A DNA stretch of 64,000 nt from Promineifilum sp. (GTDB lineage Bacteria > Chloroflexota > Anaerolineae > Promineifilales > Promineifilaceae): positions 50,273-114,272 of the forward strand of contig JACKBY010000011.1 in NCBI GenBank assembly GCA_020634335.1, given 5' to 3'. The notes under the pieces were generated by a model. It searched no databases, was not told the DNA's origin, and saw only the letters and a list, made by a program, of their open reading frames with translations. The position numbers were made by a program, and so were the translations under genes. Positions within the stretch are counted from its first letter, which is position 1. Each line of letters begins with the position of its first letter. This document shows positions 7,320-15,753 of the stretch, piece after piece.

Positions 7320-7903
7320 AACTCCCCCCATGCCGTCTCGAACTGCGCCTGTGTTTGGGTCATCAGCCCATCGGTGGCGATGACCACATCGGCGCGGGCG
7401 ATCTTGTCGGCTTGTAACGACTGCGCCTCGACGCGAGCCACGGCCGTCGCCTCATCCAGTCCGCGACACACGCGCAGCCGCTCCAGTTGCGTCTCACGCG
7501 CGCACGTCGTCACCCAAACCTGACGGCACACGGCCGCCAGCGGCCCCTCCAGCAGCTTGATGGCCTCGATCATCACCACCGGCGCGTCGGTTGCGGCCAC
7601 CCGGCGGCCGATTTCCGCCCGCACCACCGGATGCAGCAAGGCCTCCAGCCGTCCCAATTGTTCGGCGTCGCCAAAGACGATAGCCCCCAACGCCGCCCGG
7701 TCGATGCGCCCATCGGCCCGCCGCACACCCGGCCCAAACGCATCAGCCACGGCTGTCTGAATGGCCGCGTCCCCGTCCAGCAGCTCGTGAACAACGCGGT
7801 CGGCGTCGATGGTCAACGCGCCGCGTTCGGCGGCCAGGCGCATGATCGCCGATTTGCCCGTGGCAATGTTACCCGTCAGGCCAATGATCACTCGCCCGCT
7901 CAT
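7298..7903 (-). CDS. coaE: Dephospho-CoA kinase
   Basis: Phosphorylates the 3'-hydroxyl of dephospho-CoA with ATP, the last step of coenzyme A synthesis; cytoplasmic. The protein has 201 residues, normal for the family. The P-loop GLTGNIATGKS is at residues 8-18, followed by the DADRVVHELL motif and the LHPVVRAEI segment typical of CoaE. The start lies inside the end of the upstream ABC-F gene (35-nt overlap), so translation is probably coupled. The last five residues (MTSDE) and the stop codon come from a heptamer tandem repeat, so the original C-terminus was probably slightly different. Confidence 0.94.
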   Translation of the reverse strand: MSGRVIIGLTGNIATGKSAIMRLAAERGALTIDADRVVHELLDGDAAIQTAVADAFGPGVRRADGRIDRAALGAIVFGDAEQLGRLEALLHPVVRAEIGRRVAATDAPVVMIEAIKLLEGPLAAVCRQVWVTTCARETQLERLRVCRGLDEATAVARVEAQSLQADKIARADVVIATDGLMTQTQAQFETAWGELQMTSDE

Positions 7904-9926
7904 GCGTCATCGTCTCCCATTCGCTGAATAATTGTTCAAGTTTTCGTTCGGTCGCCTCGTACTCGGCCGTCAATCGCTGCAACTCGCCAAAGTCCTGTGC
8001 AGCGGCGGCGGTTTGCAGCGCCTCAGCCAGCCGGGTGATCGCGTCCTCTGTGGCCGTGATGTCGGCCTCCAGTTTCTCCAGCGCCTCGGCACGCTTGCGC
8101 AGTTCGTTCTTGCTCAGGCGGTTGGGCGCGGCTGTCCCATCACCATTGGTGGATGGTGCTTCGACTTCGGCCACGACCGGCTTGGCCGCGCGCGCCGCCA
8201 GATAGTCGCGATACGGCCCATCGAACACTTCCAGCCGCAGCGGGCCGTCGTCTTGCTGAAGCGCCCATATTTGGCTCGCCAGCCGGTCGACCAGATAGCG
8301 GTCGTGGGTCACCAGCAGGATCGTGCCGTCGAACGACTCCAGCGCCGCTTGCAGCACTTCCTGGGAGGGAATATCAAGATGGTTGGTCGGCTCGTCGAGC
8401 AGCAGGAAGTTGGCCTCCTCCAGCACCAGAATCGCCAGCGCCAGCCGTGCCCGCTCGCCGCCGCTCAGGGTGCTGATGCGGCTGAAGACCTCGTCCCCGC
8501 GAAAAAGATAGCGGGCCAGATAGTTGCGCGCCTCGCTGATAAGCATCTCCTTGTGGCGCAGCAACTCATCCAGCACGGTGGCTTCCGGGTTGAGCGCCTC
8601 CTGCGCCTGGGCGAAGTAGCCCACCTTCAGGCTGGCTCCCAGTGACAGATTGCCCGCCAGCGGCTCGAGCAGACCCAAAATGACCTTCAGAAAGGTCGTC
8701 TTGCCCGTGCCGTTGGGGCCAATGAGCGCCGCCGTCTCCAGCCGGTGCAATTCCAGTTCCTCGACTGTGAAGAGCGGGCGTCCAGGATAGCCGACGGCCA
8801 GATCGGTTGCCCGCAAGACGATCTTGCCGCTGCGATAGGCGGCGTTGAGGCGCATATTAACCACCGGCGGTCGGGTGGGCGCGGGCAGCGCGGCCACAGC
8901 CGCCTGTAACTCGGACAGCGTGGCCGCCGGCCGGCGCAGGTCCAGCTCGTCGGAGATACGGCTCCAGCCCTTGCTGCTGAGATCGCCTATGGCCGCCAAC
9001 CCACCGGCGCGCACCGCTTCCACCTCGCGGCTCAGGCGCGACAGCTTGCCCCAGGCCATCTGCGTGCGCTGCCCGGCAATGTTACGGCGAATAAAATCCA
9101 TCTCTTTAGCGATCCGCTCCTGGAATGTCTCGTACTCGCGTTGCAGCCGTTCCCAGCGATCCTGCCGCTGCGTGAGATAGGCGCTGTAGTTGCCACGATA
9201 GGTCTCCATGCCGGCCGTACTCATCTCCCAGATGGTGTTCGCCACGCGGTCGAGAAAATAGCGGTCGTGGCTGACGACCAGCACGGCCCCCGCCCACGTC
9301 GTAAGTGTGTTCTCCAGCCACTCGATGGCCTGCACGTCCAGGTGGTTGGTCGGCTCGTCGAGGATCAGCAGGTCCGGCGTTTCCAGCAGCAGACGGCCGA
9401 GCAGCACGCGCGTCTTTTGGCCGCCGCTCAGTTGGGTCAACGGCTGCTGCCAGGAATCGGGCCGGAAGCCAAGGCCGGTCAGCACCATGCGCACGCGCGT
9501 CTCATACTCATACCCGCCGCCGATCTCGTATTCCACTTGCAACCGGCTGTACTCCTCCAGCAGCGCATCATGGAGTTCATCGGCGGCCATGTCGGCCTCC
9601 AATTGGCGCAGGCGCGCCTCCAGGGCCTTCAACGGTTCGAAGACGGCGATCATTTCATCGAACACTGTCTGGTTGGCGCTTTGCCCGATGAATGCATCGG
9701 ATGACTCCTGCGACAGATAGCCGATTCGCGACCCCTTGGCCACGTGGACCTGCCCGCTCGACGGCGTGGCCTGCCCGGCCAGGATGAGCAGCAACGTCGT
9801 CTTGCCGACTCCATTGGGGCCGACCAGACCGACTTTGCCGTCATACGGAATGCTGACGGTAACGCCGCCAAAGACGTCATATTCGCCGAACGACTGCCCG
9901 ACGTTGGATGCCGACAGAATTGCCAT
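7869..9926 (-). CDS. ABC-F family ATPase with C-terminal coiled coil
   Basis: Soluble protein of 685 residues with two ABC ATPase domains and no membrane segment. The first Walker A (GPNGVGKTT, near 36-44) and LSGGQKTR are followed by a linker rich in charged and aromatic residues, then a second Walker A (GPNGTGKTT) and LSGGERARLA. Both Walker B motifs read LLILDEPTNHLD or LLLDEPTNHLD. A coiled coil of about 80 residues ends the protein, as in Uup and YdiF. Family members act on the ribosome or on DNA intermediates; the exact role is not assignable. The start ATG has no Shine-Dalgarno, and TATAAT ends eight bases upstream. Confidence 0.92.
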   Translation of the reverse strand: MAILSASNVGQSFGEYDVFGGVTVSIPYDGKVGLVGPNGVGKTTLLLILAGQATPSSGQVHVAKGSRIGYLSQESSDAFIGQSANQTVFDEMIAVFEPLKALEARLRQLEADMAADELHDALLEEYSRLQVEYEIGGGYEYETRVRMVLTGLGFRPDSWQQPLTQLSGGQKTRVLLGRLLLETPDLLILDEPTNHLDVQAIEWLENTLTTWAGAVLVVSHDRYFLDRVANTIWEMSTAGMETYRGNYSAYLTQRQDRWERLQREYETFQERIAKEMDFIRRNIAGQRTQMAWGKLSRLSREVEAVRAGGLAAIGDLSSKGWSRISDELDLRRPAATLSELQAAVAALPAPTRPPVVNMRLNAAYRSGKIVLRATDLAVGYPGRPLFTVEELELHRLETAALIGPNGTGKTTFLKVILGLLEPLAGNLSLGASLKVGYFAQAQEALNPEATVLDELLRHKEMLISEARNYLARYLFRGDEVFSRISTLSGGERARLALAILVLEEANFLLLDEPTNHLDIPSQEVLQAALESFDGTILLVTHDRYLVDRLASQIWALQQDDGPLRLEVFDGPYRDYLAARAAKPVVAEVEAPSTNGDGTAAPNRLSKNELRKRAEALEKLEADITATEDAITRLAEALQTAAAAQDFGELQRLTAEYEATERKLEQLFSEWETMTHERASDHWPDG

Positions 9927-9934
9927 AAGGAGAG

Positions 9935-9940
9935 ATTATA
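9935..9940 (-). promoter_or_regulatory. -10 box of the ABC-F gene, probably leaderless
   Basis: A perfect TATAAT on the minus strand ends eight bases before the ATG at 9926. No good -35 is visible; a CGCC/GGCG inverted repeat lies immediately upstream. Confidence 0.4.
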
Positions 9941-10002
9941 ACGCCGTTTGGCGCGTCGGGGGAATTGAAGAGGATCGCAATAGAGCGGTCAATCCGGCTG
10001 GA

Positions 10003-10023
10003 GCGCAAGCTGTTAGCTTGCGC
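10003..10023. repeat. Perfect 9-bp stem palindrome
   Basis: GCGCAAGCT, a three-base loop, then AGCTTGCGC. It lies in the 159-bp gap between the ABC-F gene and the polysaccharide locus, downstream of the last gene of that locus. It lacks a T tract and looks like a REP-type element rather than a classic terminator. Confidence 0.6.
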
Positions 10024-10050
10024 CACACACCCTTTCGCTTTTTCAGACGG

Positions 10051-10078
10051 CCCGACGAGAATCCGCCGCTACAATCGG
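10051..10078. repeat. Interspersed palindromic repeat, copy 2
   Basis: Diverged copy of the element at 5720-5749, sharing the core AGAATCCGSCGCTA. It ends eight bases before the stop codon of the polymerase/TPR gene at 10086. Confidence 0.5.
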
Positions 10079-10085
10079 ACAGCGA

Positions 10086-12077
10086 TCAGGGTTGCCCGGC
10101 CACGAGCTGCCGCTCCAGCTCGTCGGCTCTGTCCAGCGCGCCACTCCACTTGGAAAGGCGGTAATACTCGATGGCCGCCGGCAGGTCGCCGCCGGCCTCA
10201 GCCAATGAGCCGGCACGCAGACAGCCGTTGGCCCCCGGATCGCCGTTGCGGCAGGCGAGCAGATAAGCGTCGAGCGCCGCCGCCGGGTCGTTCGGTTCCA
10301 GCAACTCGGCCAAAGCCAGCCAGCGGTGGGCGTCGGTGGGCGCCAGCTCCAGCCCTGCCTGATAAAGACTGATCGCCTGTTGAGGGTCGCCGGCGGCCAC
10401 GGCCGAAGCCAGCCAGAAATACCCGGCGGCGTTTTCGGGTTCGGTTTCAATGGCCTGCCGGGCCAGGGTGACGTCATCGGCGGCCAGCACGGCCATGTAG
10501 CCGGTGTAAGTCGTTGAGCAATTGAGCAACCCGCTCCAGACCGCGTTGCGCCCCACCACGTCGCCGGCCATATGGCGAACGAGGCCATCGAACCAGCGTG
10601 CGCGGCAGTTACCGGCCGACAACTCACTAAGGGTGGCGGTGGTTGCCGCTATGTCGGCCGCCGGATCGAGAATGGCGTGCGTCGCCAACTGCCCGGCCCG
10701 ATTCACCGGCCAAGCCATCGCCGACACGAGCAACACCAAAGAGACGGAACCGGCCAGGGCGACCCGTGCCCGACCGGACCAGGCCATCTGCAACCGGCCG
10801 CGCGACACGCCTATCACCAGCCCGAAGGCGATCCACAACGGCACGCCGGCCCACGTGCCCAAAGCCACAGCATCGGTCAGACTATACAGCGCATGAGCGA
10901 TCAGCGCCCCCAGCAAACCGGCCGCCCACATTCGCGACAACGTTTGCGGCGGCCGGACCCGCACCAGGCGAACGGCCGACACGACCACCAGCACGGCAAT
11001 CACGAGAAAAATCAAGACTCCCGCCAGGCCGAAGTCAAGCGCCGTCTGGAGGTATAAATTGTGCGCGTCTTCCAGTAGCGGCCCGGCCGCCGGCGTGATC
11101 AGCGGATAAACGTCGCGCGCCACTGAACCGAAGACGCCCAACCCCATCCCCCACAGGGGGTGATCGCGGATCGCGTCCAGCGCTTGATTCCAGATACCCC
11201 ACCGCGGTCCGATCACGCTGTTCCACGAGTTAGCCCCGGCATAGACGAACCAGTCGCCAATCGGCGTTAGCCGCACCAGTGCGATGGCCAAGGCAATGAT
11301 CACCACCCCGACGATCAACCACTTGCGGTTGAAGCGATCGGCCGACAACCACGCCAGCAGCGTGCCAATGGCCGTGGCCGTCAGCCCGGTACGCGATTGG
11401 GTCAACACCAGCGCCAGTCCCATCACCGCCGCCAACGGCAGCAGCAGCAAAAACTGCCGTCGTCGTCCGGTCACCAGGCAGCCATAGACCAAGGCACCTA
11501 CAAAGGGGATAAACAACGTCAAGGCCCCGGCGATCTCGTTGGTCGGCAGCCCGTGCTCCCAGCCCAGGTAATTGACCAGGACGCCCGTCTGCGGCAGAAA
11601 GAATAACTTGTCGACGCTGCGCATGCCCAGAATACCGGCCACTGCGATGCCGCCGCCCAGCAGCAGATAGAATAACGTCGGGCCATTGAGCCGCGTTCGC
11701 AGGTCTCCCTTGCGAGCCGGGTGGGGCCAATTGACCACCACGAAAAACAGACTGATCGACCAGGCCAGGGTCAGGAGGCGCGCCCACGTTAATCCCCACG
11801 GCTCCGGGCTGAGCAAAAACGCCAATGGCATGAAGACAAGCGCCAGAACGGCCACCGGCAAGTTGACGACGGTTGGTCGGGAGAGCGGCCGGCCAAATAC
11901 CAGCCGCATGATATAGGGAAACAGCAACAGCAACAGAGCGATGCCCGACATCGCCCGGCTGAAAAGCGACGGGGCCAGCAGGAAGGGGGCCGTGAGCGTC
12001 AGGATGGCCAGGTCGAGGTTTCGAAAAGATAGATTCGAGCTTTGCACTTCTTGTTGACCGATGAATGGATTGTCCAT
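10086..12077 (-). CDS. O-antigen ligase/polymerase-like membrane protein with TPR tail
   Basis: About 663 residues. The first 430 or so form around a dozen membrane spans with the Wzy/WaaL hallmark loop: GLPTNEIAGAL, LTQSRTGL and the HPLWGMGLGVFG...DAHNLYLQ region before the last spans. The remaining 230 residues are soluble, helical and TPR-like, probably outside the membrane. Predicted role: joining or polymerising lipid-linked glycans, as the last gene of the locus. I chose the ATG at 12077, preceded by AGGGA; an in-frame ATG at 12137 would add 20 residues but has no ribosome site. Whether it is a polymerase or a ligase cannot be told from sequence. Confidence 0.85.
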   Translation of the reverse strand: MDNPFIGQQEVQSSNLSFRNLDLAILTLTAPFLLAPSLFSRAMSGIALLLLLFPYIMRLVFGRPLSRPTVVNLPVAVLALVFMPLAFLLSPEPWGLTWARLLTLAWSISLFFVVVNWPHPARKGDLRTRLNGPTLFYLLLGGGIAVAGILGMRSVDKLFFLPQTGVLVNYLGWEHGLPTNEIAGALTLFIPFVGALVYGCLVTGRRRQFLLLLPLAAVMGLALVLTQSRTGLTATAIGTLLAWLSADRFNRKWLIVGVVIIALAIALVRLTPIGDWFVYAGANSWNSVIGPRWGIWNQALDAIRDHPLWGMGLGVFGSVARDVYPLITPAAGPLLEDAHNLYLQTALDFGLAGVLIFLVIAVLVVVSAVRLVRVRPPQTLSRMWAAGLLGALIAHALYSLTDAVALGTWAGVPLWIAFGLVIGVSRGRLQMAWSGRARVALAGSVSLVLLVSAMAWPVNRAGQLATHAILDPAADIAATTATLSELSAGNCRARWFDGLVRHMAGDVVGRNAVWSGLLNCSTTYTGYMAVLAADDVTLARQAIETEPENAAGYFWLASAVAAGDPQQAISLYQAGLELAPTDAHRWLALAELLEPNDPAAALDAYLLACRNGDPGANGCLRAGSLAEAGGDLPAAIEYYRLSKWSGALDRADELERQLVAGQP

Positions 12078-12156
12078 GAACTTCCCTGATGAAGTGCTCT
12101 GTCGCGGCGCGTCGTCCCTCGAACGCGCCGCGGGCATGATTGACGGCTTTTATGGA

Positions 12157-13512
12157 TCAAGGCGTCGGCGGCGGCGGAAACGTCTGCGTCGGCTGCGGGG
12201 TCGCCGTCGACGTGGGTGTCCCTTCCACCACTGACGGCGGTGTCGCGGTCTGGGGCAGCGCCGGCAGCGTCGACGTGCCAACCGGGCTGGGTGCTGTCGC
12301 CGTCGGGGGCGCGGCCGACGTCGGCACGCTGGTGGGCCGGGCCGGTGGCCTGGTGGCCGGTGCGTCGGTCGGCTCCAGGGTGGGCGGCAGCGGCGTCAGA
12401 ATGATGACCGACGGAAAGGTCGGCGTCGGGAACAAAATGGGCGGACGCGTCGGCAAACCCGGCGGGCGCGTCGCCGTGACCGTCGGCGTGGCCGATGGGC
12501 TGGGCTGGATAGCGATTACCCCGACCGGCGGCAACAAGATCTGAACACCGGCTTCCAGATCGGGCCCTGTCAGGCAATTAACGGCGACCAGTTCTTCGGG
12601 CAGGATGCCGCGAGCCAGAGCCAGAGCCTCGATCGTGTCGCCTTCCTCGATGACGTAGCTCGTCCACCACGACGGCGCGACGCAGCCGGCGGGGACCGTC
12701 GCATCGGCAAACAAGGCCGTGGCTGTGGCGGCGATGTTCTCCAGGTCTGAGGTCGTCGGTGCGGCCGTCGGGGCAAGAGTGGGGGTGCTGGCCCTTCCGC
12801 TCACGCCAGTGGGAATGGGGGGCAGCGGCAGCGCGCCATCGTTGCCGGCGACATCTCCGGGCAGCGTTTCGGCTTCATTCGTCGCCAGCAATGTGGGCAG
12901 GGTGACGATAGCTCCTTCAACGGTGCCGTCCGCGTTGCGCGTGCTGGGGCGGACATTAGTCCATAGCCACCAACCCAGCGGGATCAGCACCAGGAGAAGT
13001 AAAACGAGAAGCCACAGTCGCCGATTAGCCGGCGGCGAACGCCGGCGCATGGACGCAGCAACCATCTCGGCCTGGAAATCCGGGTGAGTGTCGTCATCCC
13101 ATTGCAACCCCAGCGAGGGCTTGGTTGCCGGCGCAAGAGAGGCGGCCGCGGCGGTTGCCGGCGCGGCGGGCGCAGACGGGGCGGCCTCGTCTGCCCAGGA
13201 AAGCGCCGAGTCCGCGCCGCCCGCGTGAATGGTCGTCAGAGGAACCAGACCAATCCCATTCTCCCTCTTGGCTCGCTCTTTATAGACGGGGCAAGCTTCA
13301 TATCGGCTGGAGAAACAGTAGTTTTCCTGGTGAAGCGTGCTGATCGGCACCGCCAGGCGCGTGCTCAGACACCGGTTATCCTCGGATGGAAATTCGGGCG
13401 GCGCGGCCGGATCCGTTGCCGAGCCAAGGTAGGGGCAATGGTCGAGGAGCTCCGCTCTGTCGTCCGCCTGGGGGCGGGTGGGTGAGGGCCGGTAGGGCGT
13501 ACTACTTTGCAT
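12157..13512 (-). CDS. LysM-domain membrane protein with N-terminal Cys motif
   Basis: A 451-residue protein. The N-terminal cytoplasmic part has a CPYLG...C...C...CPVY cysteine pattern (about 26-75). An Ala-rich linker and one membrane span (about 167-187) follow. Outside come Pro/Thr-rich low-complexity segments around one LysM domain (YVIEEGDTIEALA to VQILLPP), which should bind glycan or peptidoglycan. The C-terminus is again Pro/Thr-rich. Lying between the kinase and the polymerase-like gene, it may anchor glycan to the wall, which is inference. The Cys motif recurs in LysM proteins I associate with Chloroflexota, but its function is unknown to me. The ATG start lacks a clear Shine-Dalgarno. 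Confidence 0.85.
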   Translation of the reverse strand: MQSSTPYRPSPTRPQADDRAELLDHCPYLGSATDPAAPPEFPSEDNRCLSTRLAVPISTLHQENYCFSSRYEACPVYKERAKRENGIGLVPLTTIHAGGADSALSWADEAAPSAPAAPATAAAASLAPATKPSLGLQWDDDTHPDFQAEMVAASMRRRSPPANRRLWLLVLLLLVLIPLGWWLWTNVRPSTRNADGTVEGAIVTLPTLLATNEAETLPGDVAGNDGALPLPPIPTGVSGRASTPTLAPTAAPTTSDLENIAATATALFADATVPAGCVAPSWWTSYVIEEGDTIEALALARGILPEELVAVNCLTGPDLEAGVQILLPPVGVIAIQPSPSATPTVTATRPPGLPTRPPILFPTPTFPSVIILTPLPPTLEPTDAPATRPPARPTSVPTSAAPPTATAPSPVGTSTLPALPQTATPPSVVEGTPTSTATPQPTQTFPPPPTP

Positions 13513-13663
13513 ACTGTTTAGCTATCCGTTACGAGCCGTGTATTGATTCCATTACAGGTCGCCAGCCGCCCCACCTGTCACCTGATATGGCGTGGGCGGC
13601 CAATAGTCTCTATCGACCCTATCATATCAGCAGGCCCTGCCTCTATGCAGGGGAAAAGCGGTG

Positions 13664-13705
13664 AAGGGGACGTAAATGAAGCGTGAACTCCACCACCGTC
13701 CCCTT
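13664..13705. repeat. REP-like inverted repeat at the 3' end of the kinase gene
   Basis: AAGGGGACG (13664-13672) and CGTCCCCTT (13697-13705) form a nine-base stem around a 24-base loop containing CTCCACCAC. It lies seven bases after the kinase stop codon. A second small hairpin (CCCTGC/GCAGGG) lies about 30 bp further on. No T tract follows. The rest of the 13513-13711 gap holds an ACAGGT/ACCTGT inverted repeat (13554-13578) and no gene. Confidence 0.5.
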
Positions 13706-13711
13706 GTTTCA

Positions 13712-15643
13712 TCAAGAAGCGGCTTTCTCGCTCATCGTGCCGTTTACGTTTTTGCCGTTGCCGCTGAACATCGAGGCCAGACCTTTGCGCCGGCCCGTGC
13801 CGCTCTCTTCCGCCGTGGACGATTCGACCGTGTAAATGGGATCGCTTTCGTAGCGATAGTAGCCATAGTAGCTGCTGGTCTTGCGCGAGACGCGGTTGAG
13901 AACCACGCCGACGACGTGGGCGCCGGCGCGATTGAGTTGCGCCAGCATCGTCTTGGCCGCCTCGGCATGCGTCTTGCCCGGCTGCAGGACGAGCAGGACG
14001 CCATCGACCTTGGCCGCCAGCACGGTCGAGTCGGTGACTACAAACGGCGGGCTGTCGATGATGACCACCGAGGCCGACTCCACCAGACGAGCCAGAATTT
14101 GCGTCATGCGCGCCGAGCCAAGCAATTCGGCCGGGTTCGGCGGCAGGCTGCCGCTGGTGATAACCGCCAGATCCTTCACCTTGGAGTAGCGAGCCACGTC
14201 GCGGATATCCATTTGGCCGCGAAAAACGTCGCTCAGGCCAACCTGATTAGACATACCCAGCGCCCGGTGGACACGCGGCCGGCGCAGGTCGCCTTCCAGC
14301 AGGATGACCCGCTTGTTGGCCTGGGCCATGACTGCTGCCAGATTGGTGGCGACGGTCGTCTTGCCCTCACCCGCGCCGGGGCTGGTAACAAGGATCGTCT
14401 TCAGAGACTTGTCGACGCTGGCAAACTCCAAATTGGTGCGCAAGGTGCGAAATGTTTCGGCCATCGGCGAGCGGGGGTTGGCCGAGACGTAGGGTGTGCC
14501 CTCATGCTTGTCCATACCCGACTCGCTGACCACATAGCCGACAACCGGCAGGCCCAATACGTTCGCAATGTCTTGCGGCGTCTTCAACGTGTCATCCATA
14601 TATTCCAGGGTGAACGCGATTGTCCCGGTCAACAGCAAGCCGATAACGGCTCCCAGGATGACGTTGCGCAGCGGCCCGGCCTGAATCGGCACGGTCGGCG
14701 GCATAGCCTTCTCGACTTGCACCACGTTGGGCGTATTTTGCAGGCGTGCCAGACGAACCGCCTCGTAATTGCTCAACAGCGTCGAGTAGAGTTGGCGATA
14801 CAAATCCAGGTTGGCCTGATCCAGATTCTGCAACTTGGTGGGGTCCTCCGTTGACGTAGTCGCAGAGTTCGGCAGCACCAGCCGGAAATAGGACTCCTGG
14901 GCCAGATCGAGCTGGAATTGCTTTTGGGCCAGTTGGGTCCGTTTTTCATTCAACTGGTTGCGTTGGTCCACCGTGAGCGGCGGCGGCAACGTGTTGGGCA
15001 GCGCCTTGGGAGTCAGGTCGTCGATATCCTGTTCGAGGCGCGCGATGTCGCCCTGCAGGCTGAAGATCTGTTGCTCCAGCTCAGTTTGCTTTTCCTGGGA
15101 GACCTGCTGATTTGCTTCCAGGCTCTGCTCGGAACGCTGCTCAAAGTTGCTTTCCAACTGGCTCAACTCGTTCTCGATCTCGCTGACCTGCAATTCAAGG
15201 CTCTGTTCAGACGAAGAAAAGCGCGACTTTTGCAGCGCTTCGTTGTAATCGATGAGCACCTCGACGAGGACGTTGGACGTCAGGGCCGCGCGCTGGGGAT
15301 CGGTGTCACGCACCGTCACCTCCAGCAAACCCGTGTCGCGCACGCGCGTAGCCTTGATCTGCGACTCCCTGACCGTGACACCGACCTGTTGGCTAACCGA
15401 ATCCAGAATGGGCTGCGTGGTGAGCAGCTGCATGTAGGTTTCGGCCAATTCCTTGTCGTTCAGATCAGTGACTTTGGACACGTTGTCGCCGAGCGGCTCC
15501 ATGACCAGAATCTTGGTGCTGGCCAGATATTCCGGCGTCTGGTAGATGCTGATCGCGTAACCGATACCGCCGCCGACCAGCACGCCGATGACCAAAAGCC
15601 AGGACCACCGCCGCAGCATTTGTCCGATTAACTTGAGTTCCAT
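13712..15643 (-). CDS. Wzc-like chain-length regulator fused to BY-type tyrosine kinase
   Basis: Inner-membrane polysaccharide co-polymerase of 643 residues. The N-terminal Wzz domain has two spans (about 12-32 and 327-347) with a long coiled coil between (about 140-245). The cytoplasmic kinase domain has Walker A SPGAGEGKTT at 421-430, Walker A' VILLEGDLRR at 446-455, Walker B VVIID ending at Asp530, and a Tyr cluster (Y592, 593, 595, 596, 598, 604) for autophosphorylation. The first acidic residue of Walker A' is Glu450 where Asp is usual. It controls chain length and export in Wzy-type systems and heads the final three-gene segment of the locus. AAGGG precedes the ATG. Confidence 0.93.
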   Translation of the reverse strand: MELKLIGQMLRRWSWLLVIGVLVGGGIGYAISIYQTPEYLASTKILVMEPLGDNVSKVTDLNDKELAETYMQLLTTQPILDSVSQQVGVTVRESQIKATRVRDTGLLEVTVRDTDPQRAALTSNVLVEVLIDYNEALQKSRFSSSEQSLELQVSEIENELSQLESNFEQRSEQSLEANQQVSQEKQTELEQQIFSLQGDIARLEQDIDDLTPKALPNTLPPPLTVDQRNQLNEKRTQLAQKQFQLDLAQESYFRLVLPNSATTSTEDPTKLQNLDQANLDLYRQLYSTLLSNYEAVRLARLQNTPNVVQVEKAMPPTVPIQAGPLRNVILGAVIGLLLTGTIAFTLEYMDDTLKTPQDIANVLGLPVVGYVVSESGMDKHEGTPYVSANPRSPMAETFRTLRTNLEFASVDKSLKTILVTSPGAGEGKTTVATNLAAVMAQANKRVILLEGDLRRPRVHRALGMSNQVGLSDVFRGQMDIRDVARYSKVKDLAVITSGSLPPNPAELLGSARMTQILARLVESASVVIIDSPPFVVTDSTVLAAKVDGVLLVLQPGKTHAEAAKTMLAQLNRAGAHVVGVVLNRVSRKTSSYYGYYRYESDPIYTVESSTAEESGTGRRKGLASMFSGNGKNVNGTMSEKAAS

Positions 15644-15753
15644 GATGAATTACCCTTACTCTACTCTTTACCCCGCCGAATCTTTACGACGGTCAACAAT
15701 TACCTGTACGATACATTCCCAAAACGACAGGCTGCCCCTCAAGTTATCACCAG

